Origin: an uncultured Lachnospiraceae bacterium
GTDB taxonomy: Bacteria > Bacillota > Clostridia > Lachnospirales > Lachnospiraceae
Direction: 5' to 3'
Length of the DNA stretch: 64,000 nucleotides
Assembly: GCA_934309145.1 (NCBI GenBank)
Contig: CAKRCW010000001.1
Location: 363,371-427,370 of the forward strand
Shown here: in pieces, positions 43,232 to 53,352 of the stretch
How the letters are laid out: each line of letters opens with the position of its first letter
Numbering within the stretch: the stretch's first letter is position 1
Program-made: the position numbers and the translations under genes
Notes under the pieces: model-generated
What the model saw: the letters and a program-made list of their open reading frames with translations, nothing else
The model's database searches: none
What the model was told of the DNA's origin: nothing

Positions 43232-45706
43232 TTACTCTACACCCTTTAACACCTCAATCATGTCAAGCTTCTTTATTCTCTTAGAGAACATAAAGCTTAC
43301 AAGCACTGATATAACAAGCACTAAAATTCCAGCTATAATATAATCATGTGCAGGCAGTACAAGGTGATAATCAAAATTCTCACCGTTACTGTTAACCATT
43401 GCATTTAATGTTACATTTCCAAGTGGTGCACCAATGATGATACCAATAATTGATAACCATAAATTCTGTATGCTGAGCAGCCCTCTAATCTTTGACGACT
43501 TAAGTCCAAGAACCTTTAATGTTGCAAACTCCTTAACTCTCTCGTTAAATGACAGAGAGCCTGAGTTATACAGAACAGTTACAACAAGTATAACGGAGAA
43601 CAAAACCATCATAATAACCATCATGCTCATGACCTCCATACTCTTCTCGTAGGCATCCTTCATCTCCTGCTTGCCATTTACACCTGTAACAAAGCTGATA
43701 CTTTCCTTATCGCTTGCATCCTTGTTAGTCATAAGCAGGCTAGGTGTATATTCTGCACCGGTTTTCTCATAATCCTCTCTTAAATATGCTATTCCCTGTG
43801 TGGTTGAATCACGATATATGGCACCTACCTTTGCCTCATACCATGTATTCTTCATATATAAATGCCAGTAAATTGTGTCACCAACCTTTATATTCATAGT
43901 CTCAGAAAGCTTACGGCTTACCGCAATGCTTCCTGGCACAAGCTGCATTATATTATTATCAACATCAAGAATATTATATAAGCCCTTTCCTTCTACAACT
44001 GTAATAGTCTGCTTTTTCTTCTCGTCTGTAGATGGATTTTTGACCTTTGATACCTCTATCTGGTCAATCATTACAAGCTCGCCATCCAGCTCTTTATTTA
44101 ACGCATTTACATCGGCAATAGGTGCATCCTGTGAAAGCTTTACCTGATATTCTGACACAGTTGATTTCTCAAACATTACATCTTCAAGTGTACTTACAAG
44201 CTCATTACAGCCAACTCCGTATATCATAAGAAGCATACCAACTGCTGTACCTATCACAGACATAAATGCACGAAGCTTGGCTCTTGATATATCTCTCAGG
44301 TTATACTGGCTGTTGAACTTTAATTTATTCCAGAATGGTAATTTCTCAAATATACATGATTTTCCCTGCTTAGGTGGTGCAGGTCTAAGTGCCTCTGCCG
44401 GCTTAACCTTAAGTACCTTCTTGCAGCTGAGGAAATCTGACAGCACGCATATAATCACGATTGCAGCAGCTATTGCAAAGTATATAGGCTGGAATACCGA
44501 ATGTAAGCCCGGAACTACATACCACTCCGCAAATAAATTCATCATCAACGGACACAGCCAGAATATTCCAAGCAAAAGTCCAACAATTACACCGAGCAAT
44601 GATATAAACAGGCTGAAGCTTATATAATGGAATAAAATTTTACCCCTCTTCATACCTAAGGCATTTAATGTACCTATCTGTGTTCTCTGCTTTTCTACCA
44701 TTCTCTTCATGGATGTAGCTATTACAAGTACTGCAATACCCACAAAGATTAATACAAATGCATATGAGAATGTCTGGTGCTGGTCAAGCTCACTGTCAAG
44801 TCTTGCAAGTCCAGGAACTGATGAGCGGTCAATCATGGCTGAGTATTTATTGTCTATGCTCTCTGCAATCTCATCCCCATGCTTTAGTGCACCGCCATCC
44901 TTTGTTCTTATAATCATCTGAGTATATGGCATCATCCTTATAAGCTGCTCATCACTCATTTTATCAATCAGGGTAAGAAGCATATCTTTATCTAATGAAG
45001 CTATATCTACTCCCATCTCATCCAGCTTATCAGTCAGTTCTTTATAGTTAGCAGCATTTTTTGCTATTACATCAGCATTTATTTTGCCCTGATTTACCAG
45101 ATGTATTATATAATCTCTGGTAGGGAAGCCATCATACGACATATATACGATTGCTATATTCGCAAGATTTGTATCAGCATCACTATCTGCCTGACGGAAT
45201 TCATATTCGGCACTCTCTATAAGTCCTTTAACCTTCTTAGTAAATTTAACTCCGTTATATTCTATGGTGAAATCGTCACCAAGCTTTATATCTCTTCTTT
45301 CTGCAAACGCATTTGAAATCCATAGACCTTCCTTATCTGTGGGATTAAACGGATCACCATCTATGAGATAAGGTGTATTTACAACATTCTCATTTTCCAG
45401 ATACAAATCGACCTGAACTCCGTCACAATCAGGAGCACTTCCCGTTACGGACATACGAAGCCCTGCTGCCTCTACAAAGTCAAGTCCGGTTACCTTTTCC
45501 AAATCTGATATGGTAAATCCCTCGCCATACATCCACACATCTGACAGATTACAATCATCATGGAATTTGTCTCTTGCAACGTTCTGCGAGAGAACATGTC
45601 CCTCAAATGTAACGAACAAAGCCATAGCTAAGGCTGCCAAGAGAAACACTGAGAAAAATGTGCCAAAATTGGATTTAAACTCACGAAGCATTTTTCTAAA
45701 GAGCAT
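43232..45706 (-). CDS. FtsX/MacB-type ABC exporter permease
   Basis: Large permease of 824 residues starting at ATG 45706, overlapping the TAA of its ATPase partner (TAATG). One N-terminal membrane helix and a large extracellular domain (about 45-310), then groups of helices around 315-410 and 480-500 and near the C-terminus, as in two-FtsX-domain permeases. TSMKRMVEKQRTQIGTLNALG and EFATLKVLGLKSSKIRGLL are the repeated coupling motifs. The substrate is unknown; such exporters move lipoproteins, peptides or antibiotics. It pairs with the ATPase at 45.7-46.4 kb. Confidence 0.88.
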   Translation of the reverse strand: MLFRKMLREFKSNFGTFFSVFLLAALAMALFVTFEGHVLSQNVARDKFHDDCNLSDVWMYGEGFTISDLEKVTGLDFVEAAGLRMSVTGSAPDCDGVQVDLYLENENVVNTPYLIDGDPFNPTDKEGLWISNAFAERRDIKLGDDFTIEYNGVKFTKKVKGLIESAEYEFRQADSDADTNLANIAIVYMSYDGFPTRDYIIHLVNQGKINADVIAKNAANYKELTDKLDEMGVDIASLDKDMLLTLIDKMSDEQLIRMMPYTQMIIRTKDGGALKHGDEIAESIDNKYSAMIDRSSVPGLARLDSELDQHQTFSYAFVLIFVGIAVLVIATSMKRMVEKQRTQIGTLNALGMKRGKILFHYISFSLFISLLGVIVGLLLGIFWLCPLMMNLFAEWYVVPGLHSVFQPIYFAIAAAIVIICVLSDFLSCKKVLKVKPAEALRPAPPKQGKSCIFEKLPFWNKLKFNSQYNLRDISRAKLRAFMSVIGTAVGMLLMIYGVGCNELVSTLEDVMFEKSTVSEYQVKLSQDAPIADVNALNKELDGELVMIDQIEVSKVKNPSTDEKKKQTITVVEGKGLYNILDVDNNIMQLVPGSIAVSRKLSETMNIKVGDTIYWHLYMKNTWYEAKVGAIYRDSTTQGIAYLREDYEKTGAEYTPSLLMTNKDASDKESISFVTGVNGKQEMKDAYEKSMEVMSMMVIMMVLFSVILVVTVLYNSGSLSFNERVKEFATLKVLGLKSSKIRGLLSIQNLWLSIIGIIIGAPLGNVTLNAMVNSNGENFDYHLVLPAHDYIIAGILVLVISVLVSFMFSKRIKKLDMIEVLKGVE

Positions 45707-46419
45707 TACCACTCCACCTCCTCAACAGCAAGTGGATGGTCGTTGTTGATAATCTCTCTTATCTTACCATTCTTCATTCGTATTACCTTGTCTGCACATT
45801 TTGCTATATCAGCATTATGTGTTACAAGTATAACTGTATTATTCTTTTCCCTGCTCTGCTTCTGAAGAAGTGACAGAACTATTACACCTGTCTCAGAATC
45901 AAGTGCTCCTGTAGGCTCATCACCAAGTATTATTCTAGGCTTTTTTGCAAGAGCTCTGGCTATAGAAACTCTCTGCTGCTCACCACCCGAAAGCTGTGAT
46001 GGAAATTTATTTTTATGATTAGCTAAGCCAACATCAGTGAGCATCTCGCCTGCGTTCGCTGCCTCCTTGACAATGCTCTTTGTTAAGGCAACATTCTCAT
46101 ATACAGTAAGACTTGGGATTAGATTATAGAACTGAAAGATAAATCCTATCTTTCTTGCACGAAAATCTGAAAGCTGATTATCAGTCATTGCAGACACTTC
46201 CTCGCCATCAATGATAACCTTACCCTCTGTAGGCTGATCCATTCCTCCAAGCATATTGAGGACAGTTGACTTACCTGCACCTGACTGTCCGAGTATAACT
46301 ACAAACTCACCCTCTTCTATAGTAAAGCTCACATGATTTACTGCATACTGCAATGCCTCTCCCTCACCATAGGTTTTTACAACGTCCTTGAATTCAACTA
46401 TTGTTTTTTGTTCGCTCAT
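45706..46419 (-). CDS. ABC exporter ATP-binding protein (LolD/MacB type)
   Basis: The 237-residue ATPase has Walker [10 protein letters not shown], the signature [16 protein letters not shown], Walker [17 protein letters not shown] and a His switch in [29 protein letters not shown] and the compact size put it in the MJ0796/LolD group that pairs with FtsX permeases. It is the first gene of a two-gene operon with the permease. A TetR-like operator and promoter lie upstream. Confidence 0.93.
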   Translation of the reverse strand: MSEQKTIVEFKDVVKTYGEGEALQYAVNHVSFTIEEGEFVVILGQSGAGKSTVLNMLGGMDQPTEGKVIIDGEEVSAMTDNQLSDFRARKIGFIFQFYNLIPSLTVYENVALTKSIVKEAANAGEMLTDVGLANHKNKFPSQLSGGEQQRVSIARALAKKPRIILGDEPTGALDSETGVIVLSLLQKQSREKNNTVILVTHNADIAKCADKVIRMKNGKIREIINNDHPLAVEEVEW

Positions 46420-46461
46420 ATATGTAGTTCTCCTTTATTTATATATATCACGTTTGTGTTA

Positions 46462-46493
46462 GTTTATACTAACTAACTTTGACATTATAGCAC
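46462..46493 (-). promoter_or_regulatory. Promoter and palindromic operator of the ABC exporter operon
   Basis: On the minus strand a TATAAT box is followed by GTTAGTATAAACTAAC, a 6-bp inverted repeat (GTTAGT and ACTAAC) with a 4-base centre, partly doubled as GTTAGTTAGT. The position across the start point fits a repressor roadblock by a TetR- or MarR-like protein not in the window. Confidence 0.5.
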
Positions 46494-46581
46494 AACATAT
46501 ATTAAAATAAAAGAGAGAATAGTAATTTATCTCATACAACACTGCGTTGATGTGTACCACATATATTTTTAAATAATTATT

Positions 46582-47931
46582 CTACAGGTACACAGATTTC
46601 TGTAGCCTCGAATGTCTCTTCATCCATATATATGCCCCGACACATATAATGACTGAAAGTACAGAGCCTGCCGGTGCTGCAAGTCCCATAGGAAATAAGG
46701 TGTCTGCATATAACTTTGATGCCAGATATGAGCCTGGAACTCTAACCAATACTATAGATAAAATATTATGCACGAAACCAATGTAAGATTTTCCATATGC
46801 ACAGAAATATCCACTAAAGCTGAAATGTATGCCTGCAAATATACAGTCCCATATATACCCCTTTATGTATTGGCTTCCCAGCACTATTACCGCCGCATCA
46901 GCCGTGAAAATACCTACTGCCCACGCTGATACAAACTGCATTATGACTGCGACAATCACACCGTATATGGTAGTTATCATAGTTGCATATCTAAGTGTTT
47001 TGTCTGCCCTGTCATGCTTTCCTGCTCCAATATTTTGGGCAGCTAAAGCTGATACGCTCGCAAGCATAGATGAAGGCACGATAAACACTGCACTTATTAT
47101 TTTCTCAACTATTCCAACTGCTGCCGCATCATTTAAGCCTCTTCTGTTGGCAATTATCGTTATAATAATAAATGCTATCTGAATACATCCATCCTGTACA
47201 GCCACAGGAACTCCGACCTTCAAAATGCGTCCCATTATGTCACGCCTTGGAATAAAATCCTCTATCCTTAATCTGATATCTGACGTTCTTCGTTTTATCA
47301 CAGCCAGCGATATAATTACACTGAGAGTCTGTGCGAGCACAGTTCCAAGTGCAGCACCCGAAGCACCCATGTTCATTACACCTATAAATAGATAATCAAG
47401 GGCAATATTAGCCGCACATGCTATACCAATAAAATACATAGGACTCTTAGAATCCCCCAGCCCTCTGAATATAGCACTTATTATGTTATAAGCAGTTATA
47501 AATGGAATTCCGACAAAACATATTATAAGGTAATTTACTGTACCCTCTATCGCCTCTGATGGCGTGTTAATAAGATTTACAATATCCCTGACAGAAAATA
47601 TAAGTATACCCATAAGCCCAACAGCTACAGTCATAAATAATGTCACTGAATTGCCTATAACCGTAGCAGCCTCGCCTGTATTTCTTGCGCCAATAGCATG
47701 ACCTACAATAACTGTTGTTCCCATTGCCAGTCCAACAATAACTACAGTAAGCATATGCATTACCTGACTGCCATTTGCAACTGCTGTGCTGCCTGCAACT
47801 CCGCCAAACTGACCAATTATAAATAAATCTGCCATTCCATATAAGGTCTGCAAAAAATAAGACAATAAATATGGCAATGAAAAATAAACTATCGTTTTAA
47901 ATACACTTCCTGTTGTAAGATTTCTTTCCAT
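46582..47931 (-). CDS. MATE-family efflux transporter
   Basis: A 449-residue, twelve-helix transporter. N-terminal TGSVFKTIVYFSLPYLLSYF and MADLFIIGQFGG are typical of MATE exporters, as are IFRGLGDSKSPMYFIGIACA and VSALAAQNIGAGKHDRADK. It differs from the MATE at 3.6-5.0 kb in almost every loop, so they are not recent copies. The start codon is followed by a divergent promoter region shared with the amino-acid importer operon. Substrate unknown. Confidence 0.9.
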   Translation of the reverse strand: MERNLTTGSVFKTIVYFSLPYLLSYFLQTLYGMADLFIIGQFGGVAGSTAVANGSQVMHMLTVVIVGLAMGTTVIVGHAIGARNTGEAATVIGNSVTLFMTVAVGLMGILIFSVRDIVNLINTPSEAIEGTVNYLIICFVGIPFITAYNIISAIFRGLGDSKSPMYFIGIACAANIALDYLFIGVMNMGASGAALGTVLAQTLSVIISLAVIKRRTSDIRLRIEDFIPRRDIMGRILKVGVPVAVQDGCIQIAFIIITIIANRRGLNDAAAVGIVEKIISAVFIVPSSMLASVSALAAQNIGAGKHDRADKTLRYATMITTIYGVIVAVIMQFVSAWAVGIFTADAAVIVLGSQYIKGYIWDCIFAGIHFSFSGYFCAYGKSYIGFVHNILSIVLVRVPGSYLASKLYADTLFPMGLAAPAGSVLSVIICVGAYIWMKRHSRLQKSVYL

Positions 47932-48021
47932 ATGTAATTACCTCCTGCAAAAAATTCTAAATCTTACAATAGATGTAGAGCCAATTTTTTTATTATACTT
48001 GATTTATTATAAATACTTTCG

Positions 48022-48050
48022 TTGCATTTTTCTACATAGAATGATATATT
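48022..48050 (+). promoter_or_regulatory. Promoter of the amino-acid ABC importer
   Basis: TTGCAT (48022-48027) and TATATT (48045-48050), 17 bases apart, 32 bases before the start codon. Confidence 0.55.
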
Positions 48051-48081
48051 TATTCACAAAGTATGAAAGGAAGTAATATAT

Positions 48082-48960
48082 ATGAAGCTCAAAAAATTAT
48101 TAACAATCACTTTATCTGCTGTTTTAGCTATGACTACATTAACAGCATGTGGAAGCAAAAGCGATAGCAAGAGTGATAACAAATCAGACAAGAAAACAGT
48201 TAAGGTTATCGATATAGACCTTACAAATGAAGAATATGCATTTGGTGTTGACAAAACCCAGCCTCAGCTGCTTGAGGATGTCAACAAATTTATTGCAGAT
48301 ATGCAGTCAGATGGCACATTTGATGAAATATGTAATCATTACTTTGGTGATGGAACTCCTGTTGCTGTCAAGTCAGCAGCATATGATGAGAGCAAGGACC
48401 AGCTTGTTGTTGCTACAAATGCAGCATTTGAGCCTTTTGAATACACAAAGGGCGAGGATTACTATGGTATAGATATGGAGATTGCACAGGCACTTGCTGA
48501 CTCGCTCGGCAAAGAGCTTGTTATCCAGAACATGGACTTTGACGCTGTATGCTTATCTGTAGGTCAGCAGAAGTGTGATATTGCCATGGCAGGTCTTACA
48601 ATCAAGCCTGACCGTGAGGAATATGTAAGCTTCTCAAATCCATATTACAGTGCTGCACAGAGAATTATTGTCACATCAGACAATACTGAATTTGATTCAT
48701 GTAAGACTGCTGAGGATGTAGAGGCTATTCTTAACACTAAGGACTCTTCTACTAAGATTGGTGTCCAGACAGGTACAACAGGTCAGTTCTACTGCGAGGG
48801 TGATGCAGATTGGGGATTTGATGGCTTTAAGGTAGAAACTGTCGGTTATAAGAATGGTTCACTTGCAGTTCAGGATTTATTAAATGGAAACTTAAACTAC
48901 GTTGTAATTGACTCTGCTCCTGCTACAAGCATTACAAGTGCCATAAATGAGATGCAGTAA
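48082..48960 (+). CDS. Amino-acid ABC substrate-binding lipoprotein with a circularly permuted order
   Basis: Extracellular lipoprotein of 292 residues (signal peptide with lipobox LTAC, Cys23, then a Ser/Lys/Asp linker). Residues 41-100 (KVIDIDLTNEEYAFGVDKTQ, then NKFIADMQSDGTFDEICNHY) are what normally ends an SBP of the cluster-3 amino-acid type. After them comes the usual N-terminal start LVVATNAAFEPFEYTKG (about 107 onward), then GLTIKPDREEYVSFSNPYY and GVQTGTTGQFYCEGD. The protein ends at VIDSAPATSITSAINEMQ, without its own C-terminal lobe. The order is thus permuted. Permease and ATPase genes follow at once. Confidence 0.85.
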   Translation: MKLKKLLTITLSAVLAMTTLTACGSKSDSKSDNKSDKKTVKVIDIDLTNEEYAFGVDKTQPQLLEDVNKFIADMQSDGTFDEICNHYFGDGTPVAVKSAAYDESKDQLVVATNAAFEPFEYTKGEDYYGIDMEIAQALADSLGKELVIQNMDFDAVCLSVGQQKCDIAMAGLTIKPDREEYVSFSNPYYSAAQRIIVTSDNTEFDSCKTAEDVEAILNTKDSSTKIGVQTGTTGQFYCEGDADWGFDGFKVETVGYKNGSLAVQDLLNGNLNYVVIDSAPATSITSAINEMQ

Positions 48961-48977
48961 TTTTGAAAGGATATTTC

Positions 48978-49688
48978 ATGGGAGATATATCGAATAAAAT
49001 ACAGAAATTCATAGAAATATTCATTGATAACAAAGGATATGTGAAGGTTCTTGAGGGACTTAAGAACACTCTTACCATCGCCATATGGGGCTTAATTATA
49101 GGTATCATAATAGGAACGCTCATCGCTACAGTAAGAGTTATACCTAAGTACAAGCGTCTGCCTCGTATTTTAAATACCATATGCCGCTTCTATGTTGGCT
49201 TGTTCCGTGGAACACCTATGGTTGTACAGCTCCTTGTATTTTATTATGTGCTGCTGCCACTGATGAATGCACACATGACCGGAGTTAAGGTTGCTATGCT
49301 TGTATTTGGCTTAAATAGTGGTGCTTACATTTCCGAGATTATGAGAAGTGGTATCATGTCTGTTGATTCCGGACAGATGGAGGGTGGACGTGCTGTAGGC
49401 TTAAGCTTCGCCACTACCATGCGTATGATTGTTATTCCACAGGCAGTAAAGAACATATTGCCAACACTCGGTAATGAATTTATTTCTCTTATCAAAGAGA
49501 CCTCTGTTGTAAGCTTTGTAGGGGCAACTGACCTCTATGTTGCTTTCAACTATATAGGAAGTAACAGCTACGAATTTATGATTCCATATCTGGTTATGGC
49601 ATTTATATACATTTTCCTTGTGTTATTAATCAGTATTGGAATAAAAATAATGGAAAGGAGCCTGAGAAAGAGTGATAGACGTCATTAA
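48978..49688 (+). CDS. Amino-acid ABC permease
   Basis: Membrane subunit of 236 residues; the ATG at 48978 follows GAAAGGA, and the earlier TTG start lacks spacing. Five helices are predicted. The HisM-type features are [20 protein letters not shown] at the start, [17 protein letters not shown] and the cytoplasmic coupling loop [28 protein letters not shown]. It works as a dimer with the ATPase. The downstream ATPase gene overlaps its end by 17 bases. Confidence 0.92.
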   Translation: MGDISNKIQKFIEIFIDNKGYVKVLEGLKNTLTIAIWGLIIGIIIGTLIATVRVIPKYKRLPRILNTICRFYVGLFRGTPMVVQLLVFYYVLLPLMNAHMTGVKVAMLVFGLNSGAYISEIMRSGIMSVDSGQMEGGRAVGLSFATTMRMIVIPQAVKNILPTLGNEFISLIKETSVVSFVGATDLYVAFNYIGSNSYEFMIPYLVMAFIYIFLVLLISIGIKIMERSLRKSDRRH

Positions 49689-50496
49689 TCTTGAAAAACA
49701 TTTCGGTGATAACGAAGTCTTAAAGGGCATCAATATCACTATCGACAAGGGCGATATAATGGTCGTAATTGGTCCATCGGGCTCTGGAAAAAGTACATTT
49801 CTACGTTGTTTGAATTGTATGGAAGATCCAACAGGCGGTCAGATAATATTCAATGGTGTTGATATTGCAGATCCAAAGGTTGACATTAACATACACCGTC
49901 GTCATATGGGTATGGTGTTCCAGCACTTCAATCTGTATAACAACAAAACTGTAATACAGAATATTATGCTTGCACCTGTATATGTCCGCTGTCAGGACTT
50001 GAAGAAAGCGAAAAGACATAATTTCTTTCTTCCTGTCACCAATTTATTCCGTAAGGAAAAGCAGGAAAAAATAGCTATTACAACATCTAAATCAGAAATA
50101 ATAAAAGACGCAAAGGAGCATGCAATAGAGCTTCTCAAAAGAATAGGTCTTGAGGACAAGGCAGATGTTTATCCTTCTACCCTGTCTGGCGGTCAGAAGC
50201 AAAGAGTCGCCATAGTAAGATCCCTTGCCATGAATCCTGATGTCATTCTCTTTGATGAGCCGACATCAGCCTTAGATCCTGAGATGGTAGGTGAGGTTTT
50301 AGACCTTATGAAGGAGCTTGCCAAGGAAGGCATGACCATGATTGTAGTTACACATGAGATGGGATTTGCAAAAGAGGTTGCCAACAAGGTTGTATTCATC
50401 GATGATGGACAAATTCTTGAGGAAGCAACACCAGAAGAATTCTTCAGCAATCCTAAGAATCCTAGACTTAAAGATTTTCTGTCGAAGGTGTTATAG
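49672..50496 (+). CDS. Amino-acid ABC ATPase with an extra loop
   Basis: The 274-residue ATPase starts at a GTG after GAAAGGAG. It has Walker [11 protein letters not shown] loop [11 protein letters not shown], signature [16 protein letters not shown] and Walker [15 protein letters not shown], as in GlnQ/HisP. Between the Q loop and the signature there are about 30 additional residues ([20 protein letters not shown] and more), longer than standard GlnQ. The insert is basic and hydrophobic and could contact membrane or permease. It is the last gene of the three-gene operon. Confidence 0.93.
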   Translation: MIDVINLEKHFGDNEVLKGINITIDKGDIMVVIGPSGSGKSTFLRCLNCMEDPTGGQIIFNGVDIADPKVDINIHRRHMGMVFQHFNLYNNKTVIQNIMLAPVYVRCQDLKKAKRHNFFLPVTNLFRKEKQEKIAITTSKSEIIKDAKEHAIELLKRIGLEDKADVYPSTLSGGQKQRVAIVRSLAMNPDVILFDEPTSALDPEMVGEVLDLMKELAKEGMTMIVVTHEMGFAKEVANKVVFIDDGQILEEATPEEFFSNPKNPRLKDFLSKVL

Positions 50497-50517
50497 AAGA
50501 TGATATAAACACTCATA

Positions 50518-50549
50518 AAAATAACCATAGGCGTGCCTATGGTTATTTT
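50518..50549 (+). terminator. Bidirectional terminator after the amino-acid ABC operon
   Basis: A 15-bp stem (AAAATAACCATAGGC with GCCTATGGTTATTTT) is followed by more T residues on the plus strand and preceded by A residues, so it also serves the convergent rhomboid operon. Confidence 0.85.
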
Positions 50550-50561
50550 TATATTTATACT

Positions 50562-51602
50562 CTACTCACGGCATATTGAATCAAAGTAATCATATACCTG
50601 ATTCCACGTCCCCGGACTATCATCAAAGCCAAAATATGAAAGCTTATATGCTTCACAATCTCCTGAAACCAAAAACTGTATATTAACATTCTTTACACTT
50701 CCATGATAATATGTTGTTCCTGTGAAATCAACAACCTGTTTATCCTGCTCAGATATGAATGAGTCCCATTTTGCATTAACACAATGTTTTTCAAGTACTT
50801 CCCCGTATTTTTTTGATTCATTGCCAATAACCGGCTGTTCCTTGATGTATTCCACTCTTTTGTCATTCAGGGAAGCCTGACCTCTGCCAATATGTGCTTC
50901 ACCTATACCAACTATGCACAAAAATACAGTTAATACGATTGTCAGTGCTTTACAGAATGTACTTTCCTCGAAGGTCTCCCATTTTTTAATATTCAAAATA
51001 AGTGCCAGGATTCCACCGACAATAGCACCACCAATATGACCATAAATGTCAACATTAGCACCAGAAGAATAAGAGGCATATATAACAACAAGTGCAATCG
51101 ACCAAAGCATACCTATGCCCTTACCCTTTTCAGTATCCCTGACATGCTGCCCAACAATACGTAAAAATACTGCGGCACAAATAATACCAAAAACTGCACC
51201 TGATGCACCTGCTGAATATCTCACACTGTCAGGATGCATAATATGTGACATCTCCATTGAGAAATATCCCGCCCCTATGCCCGAAGCAAAATACAAAATT
51301 GCCATACGCAGAGAACCAAGCTTTTGTTCTACTAGCTTTCCAAACAAAAACAGTGCAAGCATATTTCCAAACAGATGGTCTATGTCCTTATGCAGAAACA
51401 TATATGAAATCAACCGACGATACTCGTGATTAACCTTAATATATTCGTAATTAATTCCACCAACCTCAAAATAATTATCTGTACCCGCATACAGCATTGC
51501 AGCAATTACGTTAGCCGCGATAATCAATATAGTGACAATAGGAATAAACTTCTCATATTGTTCTGCTTCATTTTCTATATCATACTCTCTATATAACTGC
51601 AT
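50562..51602 (-). CDS. Rhomboid-family intramembrane serine protease
   Basis: Membrane protease of 346 residues with six to seven helices, GASGAVFGIICAAVFLR carrying the catalytic Ser, and YGHIGGAIVGGILAL with the His, as in GlpG. The N-terminal NHEYRRLISYMFLHKDIDHL corresponds to the R-x-x-T/S-x-x-F-x-H segment of rhomboids. A soluble C-terminal domain of about 120 residues of unknown role follows (TGTTYYHGSVKNVNIQFLV). It is the third gene of an operon with DUF3137 and LemA proteins. Confidence 0.9.
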   Translation of the reverse strand: MQLYREYDIENEAEQYEKFIPIVTILIIAANVIAAMLYAGTDNYFEVGGINYEYIKVNHEYRRLISYMFLHKDIDHLFGNMLALFLFGKLVEQKLGSLRMAILYFASGIGAGYFSMEMSHIMHPDSVRYSAGASGAVFGIICAAVFLRIVGQHVRDTEKGKGIGMLWSIALVVIYASYSSGANVDIYGHIGGAIVGGILALILNIKKWETFEESTFCKALTIVLTVFLCIVGIGEAHIGRGQASLNDKRVEYIKEQPVIGNESKKYGEVLEKHCVNAKWDSFISEQDKQVVDFTGTTYYHGSVKNVNIQFLVSGDCEAYKLSYFGFDDSPGTWNQVYDYFDSICRE

Positions 51603-51605
51603 TAT

Positions 51606-52145
51606 TTAAAACTCCATCTTGACATCCTGTTTCTTTATATCCTCAGCCTCAAAGTAATCCTTCTTAACTGCATTCATATTTTTAGCTACAATGCTGTTAG
51701 GGAATACTATTATCTTAGAGTTATATGAATTTACATTTGCATTATATAATCGTCTTGCTGCCTGTAAATGCTCCTCTACCTCCACGATAGCCTTCTGAAG
51801 CTCCACGAAGTTGTTATTTGACCGAAGCTCAGGATAATTCTCAGCCAGAATATTGATGTCCTTTGTAAGCTTATCCATAGAGCTGTTAGCAAGATTCTTC
51901 TCTGCCATTGTCATTCCACTTCTAAGCTTGACAATCTCTGTAAGCACTGACTGCTCATACTTCTGATATCCCTTTACAGTATCAAGCATCTTGGTAAGAA
52001 CATCATATCTCTTTGTTAAAGCTACATCTATACCAGACTCAGCCTCATTAATTTTTAACTCTGCTGTCTTAATACTGTTTGAAACACCTATGTACCATAT
52101 TGCTATAACTACAACTATTACTATTATTACTACTGCTATTTCCAT
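51606..52145 (-). CDS. lemA: LemA-family membrane protein
   Basis: A 179-residue protein with one N-terminal helix (VVIIVIVVVIAIWYIGVSN), then long helices characteristic of LemA: AESGIDVALTKRYDVLTKML, the central ENYPELRSNNNFVELQKA and ARRLYNANVNSYNSKI. LemA proteins build a helical bundle at the membrane; their function is unclear. It starts 14 bases after the DUF3137 stop and ends 3 bases before the rhomboid start. Confidence 0.92.
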   Translation of the reverse strand: MEIAVVIIVIVVVIAIWYIGVSNSIKTAELKINEAESGIDVALTKRYDVLTKMLDTVKGYQKYEQSVLTEIVKLRSGMTMAEKNLANSSMDKLTKDINILAENYPELRSNNNFVELQKAIVEVEEHLQAARRLYNANVNSYNSKIIVFPNSIVAKNMNAVKKDYFEAEDIKKQDVKMEF

Positions 52146-52159
52146 AATTTTCTCCTCTC

Positions 52160-53026
52160 CTATACATTCAGGCTTTGTATTACATCTATTATTACACTAC
52201 AGTCACGTCTAATCTTATCTACCTCCTCTGCATATATAATCTTTTTATATATATCGCCATCAAACGCATTTCCGGCTAAATTAATAGCAACATACATCTT
52301 GCCACCAACATATCTTATTGCCACATTGCCATAATGACTATATAAATTACTTATGCACTCCATAACCTGCGGCTTAAGAACATAAAAGGCATCTACAGGT
52401 CTCATTGCTCTAACTATAAAATTCCTGTTAAATTCCTTGCTCTCCATCTCGACCTTATCATGTCGTAAATTCTGCAATGCACCACTGTATGTAAATGATT
52501 TTGAGAAAACTGCCACAGACCAGTAATCAGTCTTAGGAAAGTCAAATGAGAATACTCTCCCCTCAAAGTATGTATATGTGTGTGTGCTCTTTCCTGTACG
52601 TACAACATGCTTTACGACAACATCTGCCTGTTCAAACTTAACACCCTGATAAGTACCACTCACATAATCTTCTGAATGGATTCTATTTCCCATCCTGATT
52701 AATCCGATTCCCTCAATCTGTTGTGGATGAAAACCAATTTCCCAATTACATACAACATCAGAAAATATACTGTCAAGCACACCCTTTGCAAAGGTATTTT
52801 TGTATAGAAACTGAAATTGCATTTTCTCTTTATCAAAAACCTTCATTACCGCAACACCAGTAAGCATAAGTATCAATGCAATTATAAAAAATACAATTTC
52901 ATAATTAAATCTCATAGTACATAACAAAAATGTACCAAATACTGTAAGAGCAATTCCCGCAACCTTGCTTATAACACATTTTTTACGAAGCTGTTCCATG
53001 TTATTCATGGTCTGCATTATATCCAT
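52160..53026 (-). CDS. DUF3137-like membrane protein
   Basis: The 288-residue protein has two helices near residues 20-62 and a long soluble part with strand-rich segments, such as SGTYQGVKFEQADVVVKHV and YWSVAVFSKSFTYSGALQNL. This pattern and the company of LemA match DUF3137. Function unknown; the three-gene set DUF3137-LemA-rhomboid recurs in Clostridia and may be a membrane-quality or stress unit. Confidence 0.7.
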   Translation of the reverse strand: MDIMQTMNNMEQLRKKCVISKVAGIALTVFGTFLLCTMRFNYEIVFFIIALILMLTGVAVMKVFDKEKMQFQFLYKNTFAKGVLDSIFSDVVCNWEIGFHPQQIEGIGLIRMGNRIHSEDYVSGTYQGVKFEQADVVVKHVVRTGKSTHTYTYFEGRVFSFDFPKTDYWSVAVFSKSFTYSGALQNLRHDKVEMESKEFNRNFIVRAMRPVDAFYVLKPQVMECISNLYSHYGNVAIRYVGGKMYVAINLAGNAFDGDIYKKIIYAEEVDKIRRDCSVIIDVIQSLNV

Positions 53027-53193
53027 ACCATTCTCCCCGATACAATCTTAATTTGTCAAAAAGTGCCCATTTATAATATAAATATAATAACACAGTTATG
53101 AATTTTATACCACTAATTTAACGCACGTTAAATGTTACTATCGTGTAAATTTTCAGTGTAAATATAGGAAAATGTTAAATATAATGTATTTTC

Positions 53194-53222
53194 TTGAAAT
53201 GGCATTCATGTAATGTTATTAT
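53194..53222 (+). promoter_or_regulatory. Promoter of the mgtE leader
   Basis: TTGAAA (53194-53199) and TATTAT (53217-53222) with a 17-base spacer precede the leader ORF by about 40 bases. The rest of 53027-53193 holds no gene. Confidence 0.7.
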
Positions 53223-53262
53223 ATATGAGTATGTTTACAATAAATATTACGGAGGTGAGAAT

Positions 53263-53352
53263 ATGGATAGTTGTGATAGTCATGGGCGAAGTAGCCATAA
53301 CGGTGTTTTATATAGGCATATAGCAATACAACTATCTGTAATTATCTCATAG
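53263..53352 (+). CDS. 29-codon leader ORF in a structured mgtE 5' region
   Basis: After GGAGGTGAGAAT an ATG begins MDSCDSHGRSSHNGVLYRHI and stops at 53350-53352. The DNA folds: TGAGAATATGGATAGTTGT pairs with ACAACTATC ... ATTATCTCA, closing a domain that includes an inner GGC/GCC hairpin. A leader peptide inside a foldable RNA before a Mg transporter suggests translation-dependent control as in MgtL-type leaders. No ykoK/M-box consensus is visible. Coding status is unproven. Confidence 0.45.
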   Translation: MDSCDSHGRSSHNGVLYRHIAIQLSVIIS

